DNA of 64,000 bases from Pengzhenrongella sicca (GTDB lineage Bacteria > Actinomycetota > Actinomycetes > Actinomycetales > Cellulomonadaceae): positions 1,302,001-1,366,000 of the forward strand of contig NZ_CP071868.1 of NCBI RefSeq assembly GCF_017569225.1, in the 5' to 3' direction. A program made the position numbers and the translations under genes. Of the stretch, positions 1 to 8,070 are shown in pieces. The notes under the pieces were generated by a model that worked only from the letters and a program-made list of their open reading frames with translations, searched no databases and was not told the origin of the DNA. The first letter of the stretch is position 1. Each line of letters starts with the position of its first letter.

Positions 1-1132
1 CGTCGATCGTGCCGTCGGGATCGGTCGAGCCGGCGGCATCGACCGTGCAGGTCAGCAGGTCGCAGCTGGAGGTGAACGACGCGACGGGGGGCGAGTTCTG
101 GTCCGGCCCCGCGGGCCGGATCGCGAACGAGTCCGTGAACGTGCTGCCCGCGGAGCGGACGAAGTCGGCGAACAGCGCGGTCGGCGTCGCCCGGACGTCG
201 AGCACGCCCCAGGCCGCCGTGTCGCGGCCGCTGGCGGCCGCGAAGTACGGGGCCTCGGTGTCCTCCCGGTCTTGCGGGTTCTGCGCGATGCCGCCCGTGC
301 CCACCGTGACGAGGACCGTGCCGGCGCCCTTGACGAGGGTCGCGTCGCCGTCGGCGACGCAGTCCGGGTCGGCCGAGCCCGGCACGAGGGCGACGCACCG
401 GGGCGCGAGGGCGAGCTGCTTCGTGCGCTCGTAGAGGTGCTCGTGCCCGGCGAGCACCAGGTCCACCTGCTTGGTCACCAGGAGGTTCAGCAGGTCGGCG
501 CCGGCGCCGCACGTGCGGCTCGCCGTCGTCAGGCAGGGCTGGTGCATCCCCACCACGACCCACGGGATCGACGCCGCCCGCGCCCCGTCGATCGCGTTTG
601 CGGTCCAGGTGTAGCGCGCGTCGCCCAGGGCGTACGCGTCGGTGCCGTCCGGGAACGTCAGCCCGGGAGAGATCAGCACGAAGCGCACGAGCGGGTCACG
701 GGCCGGCATGTCGACGTACCACTGGCGCCCGTACGTCCCCACGACCCCCGGCAGCTGGTTCGGCAAGCAGGCCGCGAAGTCGGCGATGTGGCCGGCCGTG
801 CCGTCGGCCTCGCCCGTGCCCGCGACCAGCTCGACCGGGAAGCCGGCCCCCACCTGATCGACGACGCCGTCACACCAGGCCTGCTCGGTGCCCGCGACGT
901 AGGACAGCCCGCCGAGGGCGAGGTGCAGGTCGGGCTCTAGGGACGCGATCGTGGCGAGCACCGACTGCGTCTGCGGGCCGGAGGCGTAGTCGCCCGCGGC
1001 CGTGAAGTGCACCGTGCGCTCGGCGGCCGCGGCCTGCGCCCGGATCTGCGAGCGGGAGGAATCCGCGGCCGGCAGCCCCGCGAGCGCGACGAGTGCCGCG
1101 GCGGCGACAAGAAAGCCCAGGTCCCGACGCAT
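1..1132 (-). CDS. Secreted metallophosphoesterase with C-terminal PKD domain (3' end outside window)
   Basis: The gene reads leftward off the window edge; 377 codons are visible from an ATG at 1132, preceded by a good AAGGACGAG ribosome site. Residues 1 to about 25 form a signal peptide (basic start, then an Ala/Leu core). The body looks like a calcineurin-like or purple-acid-phosphatase-like fold: a GDYA motif near residue 47, GMHQP, and a GHEHLYER metal-ligand motif near residue 240. Two usual metal motifs are degenerate: GD..Y reads GGLSY and GNHE reads GTGEA, so catalysis may be weak or lost. After residue about 345 a PKD-type domain begins (SPPVASF, then AGSTDPDG). The protein is probably exported and surface-acting; its substrate is unknown. 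Family assignment is fairly sure, activity is not. Confidence 0.8.
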   Translation of the reverse strand, partial: MRRDLGFLVAAAALVALAGLPAADSSRSQIRAQAAAAERTVHFTAAGDYASGPQTQSVLATIASLEPDLHLALGGLSYVAGTEQAWCDGVVDQVGAGFPVELVAGTGEADGTAGHIADFAACLPNQLPGVVGTYGRQWYVDMPARDPLVRFVLISPGLTFPDGTDAYALGDARYTWTANAIDGARAASIPWVVVGMHQPCLTTASRTCGAGADLLNLLVTKQVDLVLAGHEHLYERTKQLALAPRCVALVPGSADPDCVADGDATLVKGAGTVLVTVGTGGIAQNPQDREDTEAPYFAAASGRDTAAWGVLDVRATPTALFADFVRSAGSTFTDSFAIRPAGPDQNSPPVASFTSSCDLLTCTVDAAGSTDPDGTID

Positions 1133-1236
1133 CTCGTCCTTTCGGGGCGCGCCGACGCGCCGCCAGTGCGGGCTACCGCAGATCCGGCCTGCATCCTACG
1201 CAGCGACCCCCGACCCGGCGCCCGGAACTGGTAGAG

Positions 1237-1914
1237 ATGTCCACCGTGACCATGGCCGCACCGACGAGCGCGCCGCCCTGGGCCCTCGTCGTCCCGCTCA
1301 AGCTCGCGACGGACGCGAAGTCGCGGCTCGCGGGCCACCTCTCGCCCGGCCGCCGGCTCGAGCTCGCGCTCGCGATGCTGGGGGACACCATCGAGGCCGC
1401 CGCGGCCGCGACCGGCGTCGACCACCTCGTCGTCGTGACCGCGGACGCCGCGATGGCCGCGGCCGCGACGGCCGCCGCCGGGGGTCTGGCCACGGACCTC
1501 GTCGACGAGCCCGATCCGCCGGGCCTGAACGCGGCGGTCCGGGCCGGGATCCGCGCGGCCCGCGCCGGCCGGCCCGCGCACGCGGTCGGGGTGCTGCTCG
1601 GGGACCTGCCCGCGCTGCGGCCGGCCGAGCTCTCGGCCGCGCTCGCGCTCGCGGCCCGGCACCGGCTCGCTCTGGTGCCGGACGCGGGTGGCACCGGCAC
1701 GACGCTCCTGACCGCGCTGGCCGGGGTGGCGGTCGCGCCGGCGTTCGGCCCGGGCTCGGCGCGGCGGCACGCGGCGGGCGGCCACGTCGTCGTCGCGGTG
1801 CCCGCCCGCTCGGGCCTCGTGCGCGACGTCGACGTCCCGGCCGACATCGCGGCGGTGCTCGCGCTCGGGGTCGGCCACCGCACCGCCCGAGTGCTGCGCG
1901 GCTACACCGGCTAG
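1237..1914 (+). CDS. cofC: 2-phospho-L-lactate (or PEP) guanylyltransferase, F420 biosynthesis
   Basis: CofC/FbiD activates 2-phospholactate or phosphoenolpyruvate with GTP, giving the donor that CofD joins to the deazaflavin Fo. The 225-residue protein has the family start (ALVVPLKLATDAKSRL, a nucleotidyltransferase-like PxK..AKSRL signature near residues 14-29), then DHLVVVTAD, LLGDLPALRP near residue 130 and a conserved DAGGTGTT near residue 150. I chose ATG 1237 because homology begins about 15 codons later; an ATG at 1252 is also possible. It converges with cofD, the stop codons lying 5 bases apart, so the partner enzymes are encoded on opposite strands. Identification is strong; which donor (phospholactate or PEP) is used cannot be told from sequence. 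Confidence 0.9.
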   Translation: MSTVTMAAPTSAPPWALVVPLKLATDAKSRLAGHLSPGRRLELALAMLGDTIEAAAAATGVDHLVVVTADAAMAAAATAAAGGLATDLVDEPDPPGLNAAVRAGIRAARAGRPAHAVGVLLGDLPALRPAELSAALALAARHRLALVPDAGGTGTTLLTALAGVAVAPAFGPGSARRHAAGGHVVVAVPARSGLVRDVDVPADIAAVLALGVGHRTARVLRGYTG

Positions 1915-1918
1915 CGAC

Positions 1919-2926
1919 TCAGATGCCGACGAGGCGCAGCGCCCGGTCGGCGATCCGCGCGGTGGCGGCCACATCCGTCATGAGGGTCGGGGCCGCCTCG
2001 ACGGTCCAGCCCTGCGCGGCGAGGTCGCGCGCGTCACCCGCGTCGACGGCGTCGACGAGCCAGGCGTCGAGCACCCCGCCGTGGCCGCGCCGCCCGTAGT
2101 GCCGGGCCACCGCCGCGGCCGAGGTCTCGACGCCGATCGCCCGCAGGCACTGGTCAGCCATCCCGCGCACGGCCGCGCCGCCCACGATCGGGGAGATCCC
2201 GACCACGGGCGCCGACGTCGCGACGAGGGCCGCGCGGACGCCCCGCACCGCGAGGATCGTCCCGACCGAGACGACGGGGTTGGACGGCGGCAGCACGACG
2301 ACGTCGGCGCCGAGCAGCGCGTCGATCACGCCCGGAGCGGCACTCGCGCGCTCGAGCCCGACCTGGACGAAGCGCCGGGCGGGCAGCGCCGCGCGATGGC
2401 GGACCCACCACTCCTCGAAGTGCAGCAGGCGCTCGCCGCCGGTCAGGCCCTCGATCAGGACGTGCGTCTCGACCTCCTGGTCGGACATCGGCAGCAGCCG
2501 GACCCCGGGCCGCCAGCGGCGGCACAGGTGCGCGGTGACCTCCGAGAGCGTGCGACCCTCGCGCAGCAGCTGCGTGCGCGCGAGGTGGGTCGCGAGGTCG
2601 AGGTCGCCGAGGGTGAACCACTCGCCGCCGACGTCGTAGGCCGCGAGGTCCGTCGAGACCCGGCTGGTCTCGGCGACGCGGCCCCAGCCCTGGCCCTCGT
2701 GGATGGCGCCGCCGAGCGTGTACATGAGCGTGTCGAGGTCGGGGCACACCCGCACCCCGTGCAGCCACAGGTCGTCGCCGGTGTTGGCGATGACGGTCAC
2801 CTGTGCGGTCGTCCCGCCCTCGCCGTCGGGCAGCCGCTCGCCCAGGCAGGCGAGCAGCCCGCGCGTGAAGCGCGCGCCGCCGACGCCGCCCGAGAGCACC
2901 GTGATCCTGAGCGGCCCGGCCGTCAC
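1919..2926 (-). CDS. cofD: 2-phospho-L-lactate transferase (FbiA/CofD), F420-0 synthesis
   Basis: CofD transfers the phospholactyl/PEP group from the CofC product to Fo, making F420-0 or dehydro-F420-0 in the cytoplasm. The 335-residue length is typical. Family signatures are visible: ITVLSGGVGGARF at the N-terminus (nucleotide/Fo-binding loop), NTGDDLWLHGVRVCPDLDT near residue 45-63, SDQEVETHV near 150, PPSNPVVSVG near 195 and GISPIVGGAAV near 225. The GTG start at 2926 overlaps the stop of the upstream ABC ATPase (GTGA), so cofD is translationally coupled to the transporter cassette. That coupling is the best clue to the transporter's substrate. No cofE/fbiB or fbiC lies in this window. Confidence 0.92.
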   Translation of the reverse strand: MTAGPLRITVLSGGVGGARFTRGLLACLGERLPDGEGGTTAQVTVIANTGDDLWLHGVRVCPDLDTLMYTLGGAIHEGQGWGRVAETSRVSTDLAAYDVGGEWFTLGDLDLATHLARTQLLREGRTLSEVTAHLCRRWRPGVRLLPMSDQEVETHVLIEGLTGGERLLHFEEWWVRHRAALPARRFVQVGLERASAAPGVIDALLGADVVVLPPSNPVVSVGTILAVRGVRAALVATSAPVVGISPIVGGAAVRGMADQCLRAIGVETSAAAVARHYGRRGHGGVLDAWLVDAVDAGDARDLAAQGWTVEAAPTLMTDVAATARIADRALRLVGI

Positions 2927-3765
2927 CGCGGCACCCCCGGCGCGGTCGTGGGCAGCGGCTCGGCGAACGCGATGACGGGCCGGCCCGTGCGCGGGTGGGT
3001 GAGCACATCGCAGTCGACGCCGTAGACCTCGCGCACGAGCTCCGGCCGCAGCACGTCGCGCGGGTGCCCGGCGGCGGCGAGCCGGCCCGCGGACAGCACG
3101 AGCACGTGCTCGCAGAACGCCGCCGCGAGGTTCAGGTCGTGCAGGGCCGCGACCGACGTGGTCCCGAGGTCGCGGACGAACGCGAGCAGGCTCAGCTGCG
3201 CGCTCACGTCCAGGTGGTTGGTCGGCTCGTCGAGCAGGAGCAGCTCGGGCTCCTGCGCGAGCGCGCGGGCGATGTGCACGCGCTGCTGCTCGCCCCCCGA
3301 CAGCTGCGACCAGGGCCGGTCGGCGAGGTGCGCGGCGTTGGCGTGGCCGAGCGCGCGGTCGACCGCGCCGTCGTCGGAGTCGGCGCCCCACAGCGTGCGG
3401 TACGGGATCCGGCCGAGCGCGACCACCTCGCGGACGGTGAGCGGCACCGCGCTCGTCGACTCCTGCTCGAGCAGCGCGATCCGCCGGGCCCGCGCGCGGC
3501 GCGTGAGGCTGTCGACGGGCCGCGCGGTCGTGCCGCCCGTGCCGCTCGCAACCGCGCCAGCCGGGTCGGCGCTCCGATCGGCGACGAGCACCGCGCCGCA
3601 CTCGGGGGTCAGGAGCCCGGCGATCAGGCGCAGCAGCGTCGTCTTGCCTGCGCCGTTGGGCCCGAGCAGGCCGGTGAGGTGCCCGGCCGGCGGCGTGGCG
3701 TCGATGCCGTCGAGCACCCAGCGCCCGCCGAGGCGGGTGCCCACGCCGGTCAGGGTCAGCTCCAT
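2923..3765 (-). CDS. ABC transporter ATPase, proposed F420-0/Fo transport cassette
   Basis: This cytoplasmic ATPase of the FecE/BtuD type has 280 residues. Walker A GPNGAGKTT (near 34), the Q-loop region LLEQES (near 95), signature LSGGEQQR (near 150), Walker B LLLLDEPTNHLD (near 170) and the switch His ALHDLNLAA (near 205) are all intact. It overlaps the permease gene upstream by 10 bases and cofD downstream by 4 bases. The iron-siderophore/B12 transporter type combined with F420 genes matches the actinobacterial three-gene cassette that TIGRFAM curators proposed as an F420-0 importer (TIGR03868/03869/03873). That match is from memory of the family description, not a search. Transport of Fo or another metallo-ligand remains possible. 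Confidence 0.85.
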   Translation of the reverse strand: MELTLTGVGTRLGGRWVLDGIDATPPAGHLTGLLGPNGAGKTTLLRLIAGLLTPECGAVLVADRSADPAGAVASGTGGTTARPVDSLTRRARARRIALLEQESTSAVPLTVREVVALGRIPYRTLWGADSDDGAVDRALGHANAAHLADRPWSQLSGGEQQRVHIARALAQEPELLLLDEPTNHLDVSAQLSLLAFVRDLGTTSVAALHDLNLAAAFCEHVLVLSAGRLAAAGHPRDVLRPELVREVYGVDCDVLTHPRTGRPVIAFAEPLPTTAPGVPR

Positions 3766-4838
3766 GCCGCGCCCCGGCCGCGGCGCAGGAGCACCGCGAA
3801 GACAGGCACCCCGATGAGCGCCGTGATGATGCCGACGGGCAGCTCGCGCGGGTCGAAGATCGTGCGCGCCGCGGTGTCGGCCCAGATCAGGAAGACGGCG
3901 CCGCACAGCGCCGCGACCGGCAGCAGCCGGCGGTGCCCGGGGCCTGTGACGACCGACACGGCGTGGGGCAGCACGAGCCCGACGAAGCCGATCGCCCCGC
4001 TCACAGCGACCATCGCGCCGGTCAGGAGCGCCACGAGCGTCATCAGCGTCCAGCGGGTGCGCTCGACGTCGATGCCGAGCGCCGCGGCCGCGGTGTCCCC
4101 GAACGCGAACGCGTCGAGCCGCCCCGCCGCCGCGAGCAGCACCGCGCCGACCCCGAGCAGCGCGATCCCCGAGATCGCGACCGACGCCCAGGTGGCGCCG
4201 GCGATCGACCCCATCAGCCAGCTGAGGATCTCCCGGTAGGAGTCGCCGGTGGCCGTCCAGAAGATGACGAAGGACGTGCCGGCGGCGCACAGCTGCGAGA
4301 TGGCCAGACCCGCGAGCACGGCGCGCCCGGGCGTGAGGATGCCGCCCGTGCGCGCGAGCGAGAGCGTCGCGGCGAGCGCGAGCAGCGCGCCCGCGAACGC
4401 GGCGACCGGCAGAAGGACGCCCACCCCGACGATGAGCACGGCGACCGCGCCGAGCGAGGCGCCCGAGGACAGCCCGAGCAGGTACGGGTCGGCGAGGGAG
4501 TTCCGGGTCAGGCTCTGCATGACTGCCCCGGACAGCGCCAGGCCGGCCCCGACGGCCGCCGCCGTGAGCACGCGCGGCAGGCGCAGGTCCCACACGATCG
4601 CGTCGAGCAGGCGCGGGACGGGCTCGCCCCCGATGCCGCCCAGCCCGAGGTGCCTCGCGATGCTCCGCGCGACGTCGGTCACAGCGATGTCCGCCGGTCC
4701 GATCGTGACCGTGACCAGCACCGTCGCCACCAGCACCGCGCCGACGACCGCCACGAGGGCGGCCAGCGGGGGACGCCACGGCGCGCCGGCGGCGCCGCGT
4801 CCGGCGTCGGCGGTGCGGGCGGAACGGGTGCGGGCCAC
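3756..4838 (-). CDS. ABC transporter permease (FecCD family), proposed F420-0/Fo transport cassette
   Basis: A 360-residue integral membrane protein with about nine or ten hydrophobic segments, like BtuC/FecCD permeases. Family hallmarks include GAVMQSLTRNSLADPYLLGLSSGASLG near residues 105-130 (given here in two parts: GAVMQSLTRN and LADPYLLGLSSGASLG), GAIGFVGLVLPH near residue 285 and DPRELPVGI near the C-terminus. The start at ATG 4838 lies 7 bases after the binding-protein stop. Its partner ATPase starts inside its last codons. Together they would form the translocation core of the cassette between the lipoprotein receptor and cofD. Confidence 0.88.
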   Translation of the reverse strand: MARTRSARTADAGRGAAGAPWRPPLAALVAVVGAVLVATVLVTVTIGPADIAVTDVARSIARHLGLGGIGGEPVPRLLDAIVWDLRLPRVLTAAAVGAGLALSGAVMQSLTRNSLADPYLLGLSSGASLGAVAVLIVGVGVLLPVAAFAGALLALAATLSLARTGGILTPGRAVLAGLAISQLCAAGTSFVIFWTATGDSYREILSWLMGSIAGATWASVAISGIALLGVGAVLLAAAGRLDAFAFGDTAAAALGIDVERTRWTLMTLVALLTGAMVAVSGAIGFVGLVLPHAVSVVTGPGHRRLLPVAALCGAVFLIWADTAARTIFDPRELPVGIITALIGVPVFAVLLRRGRGAAWS

Positions 4839-4845
4839 GCTCGGC

Positions 4846-5937
4846 TCAGCCCGCCGGGGTGAGCGTGGCGAGCTGCTCGGACAGGCTCACGACGGCGTCG
4901 GCGTTGCGGACGCCCGCCTCGGCCGCGGGGAACGGCACCGTGAGGTAGCGGTGCTCGCGCACCGCGGTGAGCTGGCTCGTCGCGGGGTTCGCCTCGAGCA
5001 GCTCGATCTTCTTCGCCGCGGTGTTCCAGCTCGCGTCGACCAGCACGATGACGTCGGGATCGGCGGCCACGACCTGCTCCCAGCCGGCCGAGGTCCAGGT
5101 GTCGTGCACGTCCGCGAAGATGTTGGTGAGCCCGGCGGCCGCCAGGATCATCTGCGGCGCGCCGATGCCCGCGCCGACGTACGGGGTGTCCGTGCCGGAG
5201 CTGTACCAGAGCGCGGTCGTCGGCTCGGCCGGCGGCTCGACCGCGGCGAGCTGGGCCTCCTGCGCGGCGATGAGCTCCTCGGCGCGGTCGGTGACCCCGA
5301 AGAGGTCGGCGACCTCGCGGATCTCGTCGAACACGCCGTCGAACGTGAGCGGGTCGGGCTTGTAGCCCTCTTCCTTGCACGCGGCGGGGGAGACGTACGT
5401 GCCGATGCCGAGCCCGGCGAGCTCGGCCCGGTCGCCCGCGCCGTCGGCGGAGAAGTTGGACTCCCAGCCGGCATAGACGAAGTCGGGCGCGACCTCGAGC
5501 AGCGCCTCCTTGCCGGGGACCTGCTCCGACAGCACGGTGAGGTCGGCGGCGTCGGCCTCGTAGTCCGCCGGCACGGGGCCGTCCGCGAAGGCGGTGCCGA
5601 CGATCGAGTCGCCGAGGCCGAGCGCGAGCAGCATCTCGGTCGACGTCGACTTGATCGTCACGACCTTCGTCGGGGGAGCCGTGACCGTGACCTCGGTGCC
5701 GCAGTTGTCGACGGTGACGGGGGTGAACGTCGCCGCGACGGCCGACGCGTCCGGGGTCGGGGACGTCTCGCCCGAGGCGGACGAGCACCCGGCGACCGCG
5801 ATGGCGACGGCCGCGGCCGCGACGCCGGCCGACCAGCGCCGGGCGGCGCGGTGGGCCCTGCGGTGGGCGGTGCGCTCGGCGTCGGCGGTGCGCGCACGGC
5901 CGGTGCCGCGTGCGGGGGCGGGGCGAGGGGGCGTCAT
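4846..5937 (-). CDS. ABC transporter substrate-binding lipoprotein, proposed F420-0/Fo receptor
   Basis: A type III (BtuF/FecB-like) periplasmic-binding-protein fold of 363 residues anchored by lipid. I place the start at ATG 5937 because GCAGGAGCTCC sits at proper distance; a longer frame reaches back to 6024. A basic N-terminus is followed by a hydrophobic stretch and lipobox VAGC near residue 50. Typical motifs are PTKVVTIKSTSTEMLLALGLG (as PTKVVTIKS plus TEMLLALGLG), EVAPDFVYAGWESN and ADPDVIVLVDAS. The gene heads the unit SBP-permease-ATPase-cofD. Upstream are a possible TAGGGT -10 element and a leader with twin hairpins, so expression could be regulated separately from cofC. Confidence 0.85.
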   Translation of the reverse strand: MTPPRPAPARGTGRARTADAERTAHRRAHRAARRWSAGVAAAAVAIAVAGCSSASGETSPTPDASAVAATFTPVTVDNCGTEVTVTAPPTKVVTIKSTSTEMLLALGLGDSIVGTAFADGPVPADYEADAADLTVLSEQVPGKEALLEVAPDFVYAGWESNFSADGAGDRAELAGLGIGTYVSPAACKEEGYKPDPLTFDGVFDEIREVADLFGVTDRAEELIAAQEAQLAAVEPPAEPTTALWYSSGTDTPYVGAGIGAPQMILAAAGLTNIFADVHDTWTSAGWEQVVAADPDVIVLVDASWNTAAKKIELLEANPATSQLTAVREHRYLTVPFPAAEAGVRNADAVVSLSEQLATLTPAG

Positions 5938-6266
5938 GGGGGAGCTCCTGCGGGGACGTGGCGGGCACCGGCGAGCGCGTGGTGCGCACCGGTGGGCGTC
6001 GAGGATGACGAAGGTCGGGCGCACGTCGCACCTGCGGACTCGCCGCCCAAGTCAGGGCGGCACCGCCGGGCCAAGTCGGGGCCGGGGTCCGTGCGGTCAC
6101 CCTATCCCCGCGCCGCGACTGCCCGCGTTGCGCCTGCCGCTGCCGCCCCCGGCGAACTGGGAGTTGTGGCACGCCCGGTGGCGTGAGAGCGACCACGTCT
6201 CCCAGCTCGCCGAGTGAGATGGCGGCTTGCGCCTGACGGCCGGCGCCGGCGTGCGATGCTCGGGCG
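5938..6266. promoter_or_regulatory. Divergent intergenic region with twin-hairpin leader before the F420-0 cassette
   Basis: This 329-base gap separates the leftward transporter cassette from the rightward kinase-like gene. On the minus strand a TAGGGT -10-like hexamer lies at 6104-6099, which would give a leader of roughly 150 bases. Within it sit two adjacent hairpins: CCGCCC/GGGCGG at 6043-6048 and 6055-6060, and a similar one at 6066-6085 with a single bulge. Both loops carry the sequence AAGTC (GACTT on the transcript). No B12 box or other known riboswitch core was recognised. On the plus strand GATGCT lies six bases before the start at 6267, a leaderless-like arrangement. Confidence 0.4.
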
Positions 6267-7229
6267 ATGACGTCCGTGCCGGGGGGGCTTCGGCGCTCCG
6301 TTGCGGGCGCCGAGGGCGGCGACGCGTGGCTCCAGGCGCTCCCGGACCTGGTGGTCCGCGCGGTTGAGCGCTGGCAGCTCGTCCTCGGCCCGCCGTTCGA
6401 GGACGGCATGGCGGCGTGGACCGCCCCGGTGCGGACCTCGACCGGCGTCGCGGCGGTGCTGAAGATCTCCTATCCTCACCTCGAGGCGCGGTACGAGGCG
6501 GCGGCGCTGCGGGCGTGGGCCGGCAGCGGCGCGGTGCGGATCCTCGACGCGCACGCCGGCGACTGGGCGCTGCTGCTCGCGCGCTGCACGCCCGGCGGCT
6601 CGCTGCGCGAGGCGCGGCCCGACGGCCTCGAGCAGGTCCGGATCGGCGCCGAGCTGATGCAGCGGATGGCCGCGCGCGAGGTGCCGGCCGGCGCGCCGTT
6701 CCCCGCCCTGGAGCGGGTCGCGGCCGGGCTCGCCGACCTCGCGAGCGAGCGGATCGAGCGGTTCGTCGGCTCGGCGCCGATCCCGCTGGACCGGGGCCTG
6801 CTCGAGCACGGCGTCGACCTCCTGCGCACCCTGCCGCTCGACGCCCCGCGCGTCGGGCTCGCGCACGGCGACCTCAACCCCGGCAACATCCTGCGCGACG
6901 GCTCGGGTGGCGCGGCGCGCTGGGTCGCGATCGACCCCAAGGCGGTGTTCGGCGACCTCGCGTGGGATCCGTGGCCCCTGATCACGCAGGTCGGCGACTG
7001 GACGGCAGCCGTGACGCCCGCGGTCGAGCTGGTGGCGCGAACCCGCCTGCTGGCCGACCTGACGGGCCTCGACCCCGCGCGGGTCGCGGCCTGGTCGACC
7101 GCCCGCGGGGTCGAGTCAGCGCTGTGGGCCGCGAGCCGGGGCTGGTGGACGGGCTTCAGAGGCGCCGACGGCGACCTCGCCCGCGCCCGCGCGTGGGCGA
7201 ACGCGGCGACGATGCTCGGCGCCGGCTGA
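6267..7229 (+). CDS. Aminoglycoside/streptomycin 6-phosphotransferase-like kinase
   Basis: A 320-residue protein of the APH(6)/hydroxyurea phosphotransferase family, in the protein-kinase-like superfamily. Visible motifs are the nucleotide lysine region VLKISYPH near residue 72, the catalytic loop LAHGDLNPGNILRD near residue 200 and the metal-binding DPKAVFGDLAWDP near residue 225. Members phosphorylate streptomycin at the 6-hydroxyl, but many chromosomal actinobacterial homologues have no shown resistance role, so the substrate is unassigned. It is transcribed alone, bounded by the divergent F420-0 cassette and a convergent trio. A GCCGGC-TGA-GCCGGC hairpin straddles the stop codon. Confidence 0.82.
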   Translation: MTSVPGGLRRSVAGAEGGDAWLQALPDLVVRAVERWQLVLGPPFEDGMAAWTAPVRTSTGVAAVLKISYPHLEARYEAAALRAWAGSGAVRILDAHAGDWALLLARCTPGGSLREARPDGLEQVRIGAELMQRMAAREVPAGAPFPALERVAAGLADLASERIERFVGSAPIPLDRGLLEHGVDLLRTLPLDAPRVGLAHGDLNPGNILRDGSGGAARWVAIDPKAVFGDLAWDPWPLITQVGDWTAAVTPAVELVARTRLLADLTGLDPARVAAWSTARGVESALWAASRGWWTGFRGADGDLARARAWANAATMLGAG

Positions 7230-7243
7230 GCCGGCGCTCCTGA

Positions 7244-7299
7244 GCCGACGCCGCTCAGCCGACGCCGCTCAGCCGACGCCGCTCAGCCGACGCCGCTCA
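7244..7299. repeat. Four perfect tandem copies of a 14-base repeat
   Basis: The unit GCCGACGCCGCTCA occurs four times head to tail at 7244-7257, 7258-7271, 7272-7285 and 7286-7299, with no mismatch. It fills the gap between two convergent genes, and the last copy contains the stop codon of the leftward gene (7297-7299). The unit length is not a multiple of three, consistent with a non-coding location. It probably arose by slippage. Confidence 0.95.
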
Positions 7300-8070
7300 G
7301 AAGAACGGCCACGGGAACGCGGGCATCGCGCCCTCGGGGCCGGGGAAGCGACCCGAGGCGAGCAGCCGGTCGCAGCGGGCGGCGAGGGCGACCAGCTCCT
7401 CCTCGCTGAGCAGCCCGGACAGGCGTCGGCCGAGGTCGCCGTCCAGGTCCGCGCGGACCCTCTCCACCCCCGCCAGCTCGCCGGGGCGCAGCGCCTCGCC
7501 CACCCATCCCCACAGGACCGTGCGCAGCTTGTGCTCCACGTGGAAGGTGACGCCGTGGTCCACCCCGTAGCGGTGGCCGTCGGGCATCGGGAGGATGTGG
7601 CCGCCCTTGCGGTCGGCGTTGTTGACGACGACGTCGAACACGGCCATCCGGCGCAGCTCGGCGGAGTCCTCGTGGATGAGGGCCACCGGTCGGTCCTGCT
7701 CGTCCCTGCCCTGAAACACGGCGCGCCAGCCGTCCGGCGGCACGGCGGCCGCCGGGACGACGTCGATCGGGTCCTGGTCGCGGTCCGGGTCCTGCCAGAG
7801 CTGCACCATGCCCGGCCCGTGCGGCCCGTCGCGCAGGCAGGTGACCGGCACGACGTTCCACCCGAGCGCCTCGGAGACCAGGTGCGCCGCCGACTCGCGG
7901 CGTGCGAGGGACCCGTCCGGGAAGTCCCACAGGGGTTGCTCGCCGGCGACCGGCTTGTAGACGACCATCAGCGGCCCGATGCGGCCGACGAACGTCGCGT
8001 TCGACGCGGTGGCGATGCGCCCGACGAGCGCGAGCTCACCGGCGGCGAGGTCGACCTCGCCGGAGGTCAC
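7297..8070 (-). CDS. SCO1521-family kinase-like protein
   Basis: A 257-residue conserved actinobacterial protein (family TIGR03843/SCO1521) with PI3/PI4-kinase or HipA-like features. VVYKP near residue 37 looks like the ATP-binding lysine strand. NNADRKGGH near residue 155 matches a catalytic loop, and YGVDHGVTF near residue 170 matches a metal-binding DxG segment. The start ATG overlaps the stop of the DUF3090 gene (ATGA), and a histidine phosphatase lies one gene further upstream. This trio is a recurrent neighbourhood in Actinobacteria. No substrate is known to me; protein or small-molecule phosphorylation is inference from the motifs. Confidence 0.85.
   Translation of the reverse strand: MTSGEVDLAAGELALVGRIATASNATFVGRIGPLMVVYKPVAGEQPLWDFPDGSLARRESAAHLVSEALGWNVVPVTCLRDGPHGPGMVQLWQDPDRDQDPIDVVPAAAVPPDGWRAVFQGRDEQDRPVALIHEDSAELRRMAVFDVVVNNADRKGGHILPMPDGHRYGVDHGVTFHVEHKLRTVLWGWVGEALRPGELAGVERVRADLDGDLGRRLSGLLSEEELVALAARCDRLLASGRFPGPEGAMPAFPWPFF

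Noticed and set aside
2923-5937. Siderophore or vitamin B12 importer assignment for the FecCD-type cassette
   Set aside because: Fold similarity alone would allow it, but overlap with cofD and nearby cofC favour an F420-related substrate; kept only as an alternative.
5938-6120. Cobalamin riboswitch before the BtuF-like binding protein
   Set aside because: No B12 box or conserved core was found; only two unrelated short hairpins are present.
7244-7299. CRISPR array
   Set aside because: The repeats are 14 bases, directly adjacent without spacers, and no cas genes are present.
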